Notes: generated from the sequence alone by a model not told the origin. Numbered from the stretch's first letter, positions 25,239-31,700 are shown. The stretch is 35,927 nucleotides of DNA from an uncultured Clostridium sp. (GCA_900553695.1 USEM01000010.1:1-35927), one strand, 5' to 3'. A program made the numbers and translations.

Positions 25239-25643
25239 ATGAATATATCAAAAATGAGAGAATATGCTTTTATGCTAATATATGAACAAGAAATACAAAA
25301 AGATTATAGTGAAGAAAGTATTGAATTGTTCTTAGAAAATAACGAGATAGATGATAAAGATGCAAGACGTTATATAAGAAAAACAGTAAAGGGTGTAAAA
25401 GCAAATGAAGCCAAACTTGAAAAAATAATAGGAACAAAATTAAAACAAGAATGGAAAATAGATAGAATTTCTAAGATAAATTTAGCATTACTAAAACTTT
25501 CAATATATGAAATGTTATATGCTGAAGTTCCATACAAAATTGCTATAAACGAAATTATAGAACTTGCTAAAAAATATGGAGAAGATAATTCAGCAGCTTT
25601 TATAAACGGAGTTTTAGCAAATGTTGTTAAGGAGAACCTATGA
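25239..25643 (+). CDS. nusB: Transcription antitermination factor NusB
   Basis: A 134-residue all-helical RNA-binding protein that works with NusE (S10) on rRNA operon antitermination. Recognisable are REYAFMLIYEQE at the N-terminus, RISKINLALLKLSIYEML, VPYKIAINEIIELAKKYG and SAAFINGVLANV. Its stop overlaps the xseA start (ATGA), so the two are translationally coupled. nusB-xseA-xseB is a common Firmicutes order, here behind the asp23-amaP genes. Confidence 0.96.
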   Translation: MNISKMREYAFMLIYEQEIQKDYSEESIELFLENNEIDDKDARRYIRKTVKGVKANEAKLEKIIGTKLKQEWKIDRISKINLALLKLSIYEMLYAEVPYKIAINEIIELAKKYGEDNSAAFINGVLANVVKENL

Positions 25644-26853
25644 TATCAGTTAAACCTGTTGCAATAACAGTAAGTGAGTTAAACAAATATATTAAAAATA
25701 AAGTAGATGAAGATGAATTTTTAAACAATGTATATGTGAAGGGAGAAATTTCTAATTTCAAACATCACTATACAGGGCATATGTATTTTACATTAAAGGA
25801 CGAAAGCTCTTTAATAAAATGTGTTATGTTTAAATCATCAACAGCTACTTTAAATTTTATACCAAAAGATGGAATGAAAGTATTTGTATTTGGAACATTG
25901 GCTGTTTATGAGGCAGGTGGAGTATATCAAATATATTGCAAAGCTATGCAAGAAGACCGGTGTAGGCGACTTATATAGAGAATACGAAAAGTTAAAAGCA
26001 AAACTAGAGGCAGAAGGATTATTTGATAAAGAACATAAAAAGAAAATACCTTTAATGCCAAAAACTATTGGAGTTCTTACATCACGGAACAGGAGCAGTT
26101 ATTAGGGATATAATAAATGTTTCAACAAGAAGAAACCCAAATGTAAATATAAAGCTGTATCCAATACCAGTTCAAGGAAAAGGTGCAGAAACAAAAATTG
26201 TGCAAGCAATTAAGTTTATGGATGAAAACAAAATTGCAGATGTTTTGATACTAGCAAGAGGAGGGGGCTCAATAGAAGACTTATGGCCATTTAACGAAGA
26301 AATTGTTGCAAGAGCTATATATGAAGCAGAAACACCAATAATATCAGCAATAGGACATGAAACAGATTTTACAATAGCCGATTTTGTAGCAGACCTAAGA
26401 GCACCAACACCATCAGCTGCAGCAGAACTTGCACAAGCAGATGTAGCTGAAATGCAAAAAAAGCTAGAAACATATAAGCAAAGGTGTAAACAAGCACTTA
26501 GAAAAAAACTTGAAGTTATGCGTTTAAGATATGAAAAAACAATGGCATCAAAGGTGTTTACAGACCCATGCAAGAAAATAAACGAGCAATATATGTATAT
26601 AGATAGTAAAGTTAAAACTTTAGAAAACTTAATACAAGGCAAATTCAAAGAAAGCAAAAACATGGCAATAAACTATATAATGAAGCTAGATGCATTAAGC
26701 CCATTAAAAACATTATCAAGAGGATACAGTGTGACAGAACATGAAGGAAAAGTTTTAAGCAGTATAAACAATATAAATCAAAATGATATAGTTCAAATAA
26801 GATTACAAGATGGAAAATTTAAGGCAGAAGTAATTGAAAAGGAGGAATATTAA
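25640..26853 (+). CDS. xseA: Exodeoxyribonuclease VII large subunit, needs two +1 frameshifts at CGG
   Basis: XseA pairs with small XseB subunits to degrade single-stranded DNA. An N-terminal OB-fold (ISVKPVAITVSELNKYIKNK, GHMYFTLKDE) precedes the catalytic domain (ARGGGSIEDLWPFNEE, SAIGHETDFTIADFVADLRAPTPSAAAEL) and a coiled coil with the terminal LSRGYSV. The frame breaks twice within 130 bases. At CGG 25958 (codon 107), skipping C gives MQEDGVGDLYREYEKLK. At CGG 26085 (codon 149), skipping C gives GVLTSGTGAVIRDI. Corrected length is 403 residues, normal for XseA. The unshifted product ends after 112 residues, essentially only the OB-fold. Start ATG overlaps the nusB stop. Confidence 0.93.
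25958..25961 (+). other. xseA: +1 recoding site 3 (xseA): GAC-C-GGT
   Basis: In-frame CGG followed by T, the only one of the six with GGT. The unshifted frame stops after five more codons. Skipping the C gives EDGVGDLY, matching the conserved DGxGxLY of XseA. Confidence 0.82.
26085..26088 (+). other. xseA: +1 recoding site 4 (xseA): TCA-C-GGA
   Basis: In-frame CGG in the frame set by site 3. The unshifted frame stops after five more codons. Skipping the C restores TSGTGAVIRDI, the conserved TSxTGAxIRD block. Confidence 0.82.
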
Positions 26854-27294
26854 ATGAACAAGAAATTTTTATATGTAATAGGGTTAGTGGTTGTTATTAT
26901 TTTAGGAGTATTATTTGCAAGGGTACTTAGTGGAAGCATAGATGCAAGACCAGCATCTTCAAACAAAGTAGAAAACAGTAACAAACTTACAAATAACCAA
27001 GTTAAAAACGAAACAAACAACAATACAAAAAATGAAGTTAAAAACGAATTAAATAACAACGAAAACACAAATACAACAACAAACGAACCAAAAGAAGAAA
27101 CACCAAAAACAGATTTAGAAAAAGCAATAGATATTGTAAAAAAAGACTGGGGAGCAGATAATACAGTATATTTCGCACAAGATGGTCAAAAAGAAAGTGG
27201 CGAATACATAATTTGTGTAAGAGACACTGAAACAACAAGTGCCAAAGCTTGGTACACAGTAAATGTACAAACAGGAACATTTGTAAAAGAATAA
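26854..27294 (+). CDS. Membrane-anchored protein with Asn/Thr-rich linker
   Basis: A 146-residue protein: short N-terminus, one membrane segment (about 4-26, LYVIGLVVVIILGVLFARVL), a low-complexity linker of Asn, Lys, Glu and Thr (about 35-85), and a compact C-terminal domain of some 55 residues (IVKKDWGADNTVYFA, EYIICVRD, WYTVNVQTGTFVKE). The last part resembles small PepSY-like extracellular domains, a weak match. It starts on the base after the xseA stop and is followed by xseB, so it interrupts the usual xseA-xseB pair within one operon. Function unknown. Confidence 0.8.
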   Translation: MNKKFLYVIGLVVVIILGVLFARVLSGSIDARPASSNKVENSNKLTNNQVKNETNNNTKNEVKNELNNNENTNTTTNEPKEETPKTDLEKAIDIVKKDWGADNTVYFAQDGQKESGEYIICVRDTETTSAKAWYTVNVQTGTFVKE

Positions 27295-27305
27295 AGGAGG
27301 AAACT

Positions 27306-27512
27306 ATGAACTTTGAAGAAAATGTAGAACAATTAGAAAAAGTTGTTCAAGAATTAGAAAATGGAAATTTAAACCTAGAAGATTCAATAAAAAAATTCGA
27401 AGAAGGAATGGCAATATCTAAAAAATGCAACGAAATACTAGAAGAAGCAGAAAAGAAAATAACAGTGCTAATAAAAAAAGATGATGGAGTGGAAGAAGAA
27501 GATTTTGAATAG
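27306..27512 (+). CDS. xseB: Exodeoxyribonuclease VII small subunit
   Basis: A 68-residue helical subunit. The ATG at 27306 follows AGGAGG; an in-frame extension from 27249 overlaps the previous gene and lacks a ribosome site. NFEENVEQLEKVVQELENGNLNLEDSIKKFEEGM is the standard XseB signature (residues 2-35), with the acidic C-terminus typical of the family. It is separated from xseA by the membrane protein gene. Confidence 0.95.
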   Translation: MNFEENVEQLEKVVQELENGNLNLEDSIKKFEEGMAISKKCNEILEEAEKKITVLIKKDDGVEEEDFE

Positions 27513-27513
27513 A

Positions 27514-27550
27514 GTATATTTACCACCTTTTGTGTTAATAATATCAAAAG
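27514..27550 (+). repeat. Repeat R1, copy 1
   Basis: A 37-base unit beginning GTATATTTACCACC, recurring at 28292-28328 (one difference) and 29486-29522 (same). Only the third copy has the matching right arm that makes a full hairpin. Confidence 0.9.
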
Positions 27551-27567
27551 ATCTAGAGTAAATAAAA

Positions 27568-27612
27568 AATCGTTTGTCGAAAAATGTAAAAATTTGGCGA
27601 ACGATTTTTTTG
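27568..27612 (+). terminator. Terminator, repeat R2 copy 1
   Basis: AAATCGTTTGTC pairs with GGCGAACGATTT (G-U pairs), then a T-run. Almost the same 43 bases recur at 28329-28371. It ends the asp23-xseB transcript. Confidence 0.8.
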
Positions 27613-27676
27613 TTTTTTTCATAATCAATATTGAAAATATTGTCAATTTATGATATTAATATATTATTAAATCAAT

Positions 27677-28132
27677 GTGAAGTTTCTAATTCACTTGAAT
27701 ATTTTAGATCAAAAGAGTTTTATTCTTTTATTAATTCAAAAAGAGGTACCAAAACAATTGCAATATATAGGAAAATTAGATGTGTCAAAGTTGAAAGGCT
27801 ATAAGGAACATGTTAGAAGTAAGGAACTTGTCTTAACATTTGAGAGAAAAATGCATATAAAAGAGCATCATATGAATGACTATGTGGAGATTATCAAAAA
27901 TTTAGAAGAAACTATTTTAAACCCTGATGAAATTTTAGAAGATTTGAAAAACGATAATACAGTGATGTTTATTAGAAAGATATCGAAAAATAGTCTTAAT
28001 GTTATAATAAAACTGAGTATTAAAGAAGATGAAAGACATCCATATAATTCGATTATGACGGCATGGATAATAAGAGAGAAAAATTTACAAAAATTAAAAG
28101 AAAAAAATAAAAGTATTTACAAAAATGAATAA
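27677..28132 (+). CDS. BECR-fold nuclease-like protein (PBECR2 type)
   Basis: A protein of up to 151 residues. The GTG at 27677 has no clear ribosome site, so the true start is uncertain. The C-terminal 100 residues fit the pattern I know for phage-type barnase/EndoU/colicin/RelE-like nucleases: VLTFERKMHIKEHH with paired His, ILNPDEIL, VIIKLSIKEDERHPYNSIMTAWII and a closing IYKNE. QYIGKLDVSKL before it is also typical. Such domains occur in phage and toxin proteins as predicted RNases. It lies between copies 1 and 2 of repeat R1, just before a promoter and a structured RNA. Activity and role are inferred, not shown. Confidence 0.65.
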   Translation: MKFLIHLNILDQKSFILLLIQKEVPKQLQYIGKLDVSKLKGYKEHVRSKELVLTFERKMHIKEHHMNDYVEIIKNLEETILNPDEILEDLKNDNTVMFIRKISKNSLNVIIKLSIKEDERHPYNSIMTAWIIREKNLQKLKEKNKSIYKNE

Positions 28133-28144
28133 ATACTGTATAAT
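28116..28144 (+). promoter_or_regulatory. Promoter at the end of the nuclease-like gene
   Basis: TTTACA at 28116-28121, 17 bases, TATAAT at 28139-28144, overlapping the stop codon at 28130-28132. It would start an RNA near 28151. Confidence 0.65.
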
Positions 28145-28150
28145 TATAGT

Positions 28151-28286
28151 ATATTAATATTGATATTTGAAGTAGAGATTGTGCTGCTACACACCTATTA
28201 ATAGGTCAAAAGAAATGCAGGAAAGGGCACACCTGCCAAATATCCGAGATTAAGGCTATAGCCATTCTATAGTCTTAATTTTTTTT
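28151..28286 (+). ncRNA. Candidate structured small RNA with its own terminator
   Basis: From the predicted start the RNA holds a GTAG/CTAC hairpin with loop TTGTGC, a palindromic ACCTATTAATAGGT, a GCAGG/CCTGC hairpin with loop AAAGGGCACA, and a terminator ATTAAGGCTATAG/CTATAGTCTTAAT plus T8. The loops TGTGC and GCACA are complementary and could kiss. No coding frame. It fits no riboswitch or ribozyme I can name. It sits directly downstream of a nuclease-like gene. Confidence 0.5.
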
Positions 28287-28291
28287 GAAAC

Positions 28292-28328
28292 GTATATTTA
28301 CCACCTTTTGTGTTAATAATATCAACAG
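28292..28328 (+). repeat. Repeat R1, copy 2
   Basis: A second copy of the 37-base unit with one base changed (ATCAACAG for ATCAAAAG), again directly followed by repeat R2. Confidence 0.9.
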
Positions 28329-28371
28329 AAATCGTTTGTCGAAAAATGTAAAAATTTGACGAACGATTTTT
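28329..28371 (+). repeat. Repeat R2, copy 2 (terminator-like)
   Basis: Near-identical to 27568-27610, with GACGAACG for GGCGAACG. It forms the same hairpin with a shorter T-run. From 28372 to 28565 I see no gene: only short stem-loops (TTGACC/GGTCAA, GGATTT/AAATCC, ATGGGTTTA/TAAGCCCAT) leading to the next ribosome site. Confidence 0.8.
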
Positions 28372-28565
28372 GTTGCAAATTAGCGGTTTGTGTGATATAT
28401 TATTCACATATTAATCTTGACCAAAATTCTTAAAGGTCAAAAATGGATTTTAAATTAATTCTTTATTTTCTAAAAGATTTATGTCTTAACAAATCCAAAA
28501 TAAGATTAAAATTTAATTTTAAGAATGGGTTTACTCCATAATAAGCCCATTTGGAAAGGAACAGT

Positions 28566-29472
28566 ATGAAAGAAAAACAAAGTTTGCTAGCTCAGGGAAA
28601 ACTTTTGGAACCTAAGCTAGATGTGGTATTTCACGCACTTTTTAGAGAAGATAACAAAGAGTTATTAGGTGCATTAACGTCAGATATTTTAAGAGAGGAG
28701 GTAAAGATTAAAACAACAGATAAGAGTAGATATGTAGATATAGAAGAAGCAGATGATAAGCTAGGCATAATGGATTTAAGAGCAGAGCTAGAAAATCGGA
28801 GCACATTGTATAATAGAAATACAATTAAAGCATTGTGAAAATGAACCAGAAAGAATACTATACTACTGGGCAGATGCATATTCAAGACAAATAAAAAGAG
28901 GAGATAGATTTGGAAAACTCCAAAAAACAATAAGTATAGCAATATTAGACCACGAATTAGAAGAATTAAGAGGGATGGAGGAAATAGGAGTAAAATGGCA
29001 AATAAGAGATGAAATAACAGGAAAGAGAATATTGACAGATAGACTAGAATTAATTATAATAGAATTGCCGAAGGCAAGAAGGATGTATAAAATAGAGCCG
29101 AATAATGCCATATGCCAATGGATGTTATTTTTAGATAACCCAAACCAGAAGGAGGTTGTTCAAATTATGAAAGAAAATAAGGATATAAATAAAGCTATAG
29201 ATGAATTAGAACAAGTAAGTGGAAATGAAAAACTTAGAAGAATAGCAGAACTAAAAGAAAAGTACATAAGAGATGAACAAGCCTCAATAGAGTATGCACA
29301 AAATGAGGGATATAGACAAGGAGAAAAAAAAGGAATGGCAGAAGGTGAAGCCAAAGGTGAAAAGAATAAAAGTATAGAAATAGCAAAAAATATGCTAAAA
29401 GAAAATGTGGAGAAAAAACTTATTAGCAAGGTAACTGGTTTAAGCCTAGAAGAAATTAAAAACTTAAAATAG
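28566..29472 (+). CDS. PD-(D/E)XK nuclease family transposase-like protein, needs one +1 frameshift at CGG
   Basis: A 301-residue Rpn/PD-(D/E)XK family protein once the frame is corrected. The ATG at 28566 follows AAAGGA. It begins with the family pattern EPKLDVVFHALFREDNKELL. The nuclease core LGIMDLRAELENGAHCIIEIQLKH provides the Asp and the E-x-Q. A helical region and a Gly/Glu/Lys-rich tail (EGYRQGEKKG, EGEAKGEKNK) ending in LSLEEIKNLK follow, as is usual. At CGG 28797 (codon 78) the frame breaks between the catalytic Asp and E-x-Q; skipping the C gives ELENGAHC and full length. Unshifted translation stops 12 codons later without the active site. It lies between R1 copies 2 and 3. These proteins mediate DNA cleavage or mobility; its substrate is unknown. 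Confidence 0.88.
28797..28800 (+). other. +1 recoding site 6 (PD-(D/E)XK gene): AAT-C-GGA
   Basis: In-frame CGG followed by A. The unshifted frame stops after 12 more codons. Skipping the C joins Asn to Gly inside the nuclease core. Confidence 0.8.
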
Positions 29473-29485
29473 AAATATCACAAAC

Positions 29486-29522
29486 GTATATTTACCACCT
29501 TTTGTGTTAATAATATCAAAAG
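29486..29522 (+). repeat. Repeat R1, copy 3 (probable parent copy)
   Basis: This copy continues into GGTGGTAAAT and so completes the hairpin before sleB. Copies 1 and 2 carry only the left arm and loop, so this one looks original. Confidence 0.85.
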
Positions 29523-29534
29523 GTGGTAAATTTT
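29490..29534 (+). promoter_or_regulatory. Stem-loop that covers the sleB ribosome site
   Basis: A perfect 15-base stem ATTTACCACCTTTTG (29490-29504) with CAAAAGGTGGTAAAT (29517-29531), then TTT and the ATG. AAAGGTGG, the sleB ribosome site, is fully inside the right arm. Confidence 0.7.
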
Positions 29535-30218
29535 ATGTTTAAAAGAAAAATTATTCCAATTGTTTTATTAATCATAGCAATATCTTCATTCGTTATATAC
29601 AATGTATATTTAAGGGAAGATACAAATAATGTAGAAGCACTATCTAAGTATGGTTCTAGAGGAGATGAAGTTAGACAGATTCAGACTAAACTTAAGAGAT
29701 GGGGGTATTATTCTGGCTCTGTTGATGGCATTTACGGTTCTCAAACTTTATCTGCTGTAAAGTGGTTTCAGTCTAAAAATGGGTTAAGTGTTGATGGAAT
29801 TGCTGGACCTAAGACTCTTGCAGCAATGGGAATTACAAGTTCTAACAATACAGGTGGTACTGCTTCAAATTCGGATTTGAATTTACTTGCACATTTAGTA
29901 TATTCAGAAGCAAGAGGAGAGCCTTATTCTGGCCAAGTAGCTGTTGCTTCAGTTGTGCTAAATAGAGTTAAGAGCTCATCTTTTCCAAACACAGTAGCAG
30001 GAGTAATTTACGAAAGAGGAGCTTTTTCGGTTGTAGCAGATGGTCAAATTAACTTAACTCCTAATCAAACAGCCATATCTGCAGCACGAGATGCCCTAAA
30101 TGGTTGGGACCCAACTTATGGAGCAATTTACTATTTCAATCCAAATACTGCAACAAATGGGTGGATATGGTCAAGACCTGTAACTGTTGTAATAGGAAAT
30201 CATAGATTTTGCAAATAA
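29535..30218 (+). CDS. sleB: Spore cortex-lytic enzyme SleB-like hydrolase
   Basis: A 227-residue exported cell-wall hydrolase. The ATG at 29535 is preferred to the in-frame GTG at 29523, which lies in the hairpin stem. An N-terminal membrane or signal segment (about 6-24, IPIVLLIIAISSFVIYNVY) is followed by a peptidoglycan-binding domain 1 (GSRGDEVRQIQTKLKRWGYY, DGIYGSQTLSAVKWFQ, LSVDGIAGPKTL) and a Hydrolase_2 domain with the catalytic Glu in YSEARGEPYSGQVAVASVVLNRV. SleB cleaves cortex peptidoglycan at germination, so the lineage probably forms spores. A related vegetative hydrolase is possible. Confidence 0.92.
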   Translation: MFKRKIIPIVLLIIAISSFVIYNVYLREDTNNVEALSKYGSRGDEVRQIQTKLKRWGYYSGSVDGIYGSQTLSAVKWFQSKNGLSVDGIAGPKTLAAMGITSSNNTGGTASNSDLNLLAHLVYSEARGEPYSGQVAVASVVLNRVKSSSFPNTVAGVIYERGAFSVVADGQINLTPNQTAISAARDALNGWDPTYGAIYYFNPNTATNGWIWSRPVTVVIGNHRFCK

Positions 30219-30221
30219 TTA

Positions 30222-30250
30222 TTGAAATTTTTACAAAAGTGTAATATAAT
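30222..30250 (+). promoter_or_regulatory. Promoter of mreB/mbl
   Basis: TTGAAA at 30222-30227, 17 bases, TATAAT at 30245-30250, 40 bases before the start codon. Confidence 0.65.
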
Positions 30251-30290
30251 TGTAACATATTTGTAATAAAAGGCGAAAGGGTAGATAGTA

Positions 30291-31296
30291 ATGTTTGGAT
30301 TTGGACAAGATATAGGAATTGATTTAGGAACAGCAACTGTAATTGCATATGTAAAAGGTAAAGGAATTGTATTAAGAGAACCATCAGTAGTAGCAGTAAA
30401 TAGCCAGACAGGAGATGTTTTAGCAGTAGGAGCAGAGGCAAGAAGAATGCTTGGTAGAACACCAGGAAACATAGTTGCAACAAGACCATTAAAAGATGGT
30501 GTAATTTCAAATTATACAGTTACTGAAAAAATGCTTAAGCACTTTATTACAAGAGCATGTGGAAAATCAATCTTTTCACCAAGAATTATGATTTGTATAC
30601 CTTCACAAGTTACAGAAGTAGAGAAAAAAGCTGTAATAGATGCAGCAACAACAGCAGGTGCAAGAAGGGTGTATTTAATAGAAGAACCAATAGCTGCAGC
30701 AATAGGTGCAGGAATAGATATATCAAAAGCCTGTGGTAATATGGTTGTAGATATTGGAGGAGGAACAGCTGATATTGCAGTAATATCACTAGGTGGCTCA
30801 GTTGTAAGCACTTCAATTAAAGTTGCAGGAGATAAGTTCGATGAAGCAATTGTAAAATATATAAAAAGAAAACATAACATGATGATAGGGGAAAGAACTG
30901 CAGAAGATTTAAAAGTAAATATCCGGATGTGTATACCCAAAAATTCAAGATCTAAAAATGGAAGTTAAAGGAAGAGATTTAATGACAGGACTTCCAAAAA
31001 TGGCTGAAATATATTCAAGCGAAATGATGGAAGCACTTTCAGAACCAGCAATGGCAATAGTTGAGGCTGTGCATTCTGTGCTAGAAAGAACCCCACCAGA
31101 GCTTGCAGCAGATATAATAGATAGAGGAATTTATATGACAGGTGGAGGTTGCTTAGTAGATGGACTAGATAAACTACTACAAGAAGAGACCGGTATAAAT
31201 GTAATGATTGCAGAAGACGCAGTATCTTGTGTTGCATTAGGAACAGGAAAGGCATTAGATAACTTAGATACGCTAGATGGCAGAGCAAGGAAGTAA
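30291..31296 (+). CDS. mreB: Rod-shape actin homologue MreB/Mbl, needs one +1 frameshift at CGG
   Basis: A 334-residue bacterial actin that guides lateral wall synthesis. It starts MFGFGQDIGIDLGTATV (phosphate 1). Then come IEEPIAAAIGAGIDI, VVDIGGGTADIAVISLGG (phosphate 2), VEAVHSVLERTPPELAADI and the adenosine loop MTGGGCLVDGLD. The frame breaks at CGG 30924 (codon 212). Skipping the C gives KVNIGCVYPKIQDLKMEVKGRDL, where relatives have KIGSAYP, and restores the normal length. The unshifted product lacks the C-terminal third, including the adenosine loop. No mreC or mreD follows, so this may be Mbl or a stand-alone MreB. Promoter upstream and strong terminator downstream make it monocistronic. 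Confidence 0.94.
30924..30927 (+). other. mreB: +1 recoding site 5 (mreB): ATC-C-GGA
   Basis: In-frame CGG followed by A. The unshifted frame stops after 13 more codons. Skipping the C restores NIGCVYP at a conserved Gly of MreB. Confidence 0.85.
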
Positions 31297-31322
31297 AAAA
31301 TGTCGAAGCAACAAAGAACAAA

Positions 31323-31342
31323 GTAGAGGAGCTATCCTCTAC
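31323..31342 (+). other. Hairpin after mreB
   Basis: GTAGAGGA pairs perfectly with TCCTCTAC around GCTA, directly ahead of the terminator. Likely part of the mreB mRNA 3' end. Confidence 0.5.
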
Positions 31343-31344
31343 GG

Positions 31345-31377
31345 TGGTGGTAACAGCAATGTTACCACCATTTTTTT
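31345..31377 (+). terminator. Terminator of mreB
   Basis: A ten-base perfect stem TGGTGGTAAC/GTTACCACCA, loop AGCAAT and seven T. The last two T are the first bases of the next promoter's -35. Confidence 0.9.
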
Positions 31378-31404
31378 GACTTTTTTTTGCATTTGTGGTA
31401 AAAT
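31376..31404 (+). promoter_or_regulatory. Promoter of the 76-residue membrane protein gene
   Basis: TTGACT at 31376-31381 overlaps the T-run of the mreB terminator; 17 bases; TAAAAT at 31399-31404. Confidence 0.65.
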
Positions 31405-31428
31405 TATACATAAGAAGGAGGGGGTTTT

Positions 31429-31659
31429 ATGAATAAACTAAGTAAAATTCTTTTAGTTATAATTATATTATTAGTAATCGCACTTGGAATTGCAATATAC
31501 TCATCACATAAAAATTTACAAAAAGTTTTAGAAAGCAATAAAGAAATTCTTCAAATTGTTGAAGCTGTGAATAAAGCAGGTTATTCAATAAGTAATGCAG
31601 AAGATGGTTCATCTTGTTATCTTGTAAAAACAGAACCAGAAATGCCAGGAGAGGTATAG
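31429..31659 (+). CDS. Small single-pass membrane protein
   Basis: A 76-residue protein: a basic N-terminus, one membrane segment (about 6-25, KILLVIIILLVIALGIAIY), a helical amphipathic part (LQKVLESNKEILQIVEAVNKAG) and a short tail with one Cys. An excellent AAGGAGGGGG ribosome site and its own promoter show it is a real gene. A terminator follows. I recognise no family. Confidence 0.75.
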   Translation: MNKLSKILLVIIILLVIALGIAIYSSHKNLQKVLESNKEILQIVEAVNKAGYSISNAEDGSSCYLVKTEPEMPGEV

Positions 31660-31672
31660 ATATAAAAATACA

Positions 31673-31700
31673 AGGCTAAGATTTTTCTTAGCCTATTTTT
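31673..31700. terminator. Shared terminator between convergent genes
   Basis: AGGCTAAG pairs with CTTAGCCT, with T-rich sequence to the right and A-rich to the left, serving the small membrane protein gene and probably the Lon-like gene on the other strand. Confidence 0.75.

Noticed and set aside
6399..30927. Ordinary random sequencing error as the cause of the six frame breaks
   Set aside because: Random indels would not always insert a C in front of a Gly codon so as to create an in-frame CGG, and would also hit long A and T runs, which are intact here. A motif-specific technical error cannot be excluded without reads, so this stays the main rival explanation.
5499..31296. Calling priA, xseA, mreB and the PD-(D/E)XK gene pseudogenes
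   Set aside because: All conserved motifs are kept on both sides of each break, corrected lengths are normal, and all six breaks share one codon and one correction. Random decay would also give deletions, stops and other indels.
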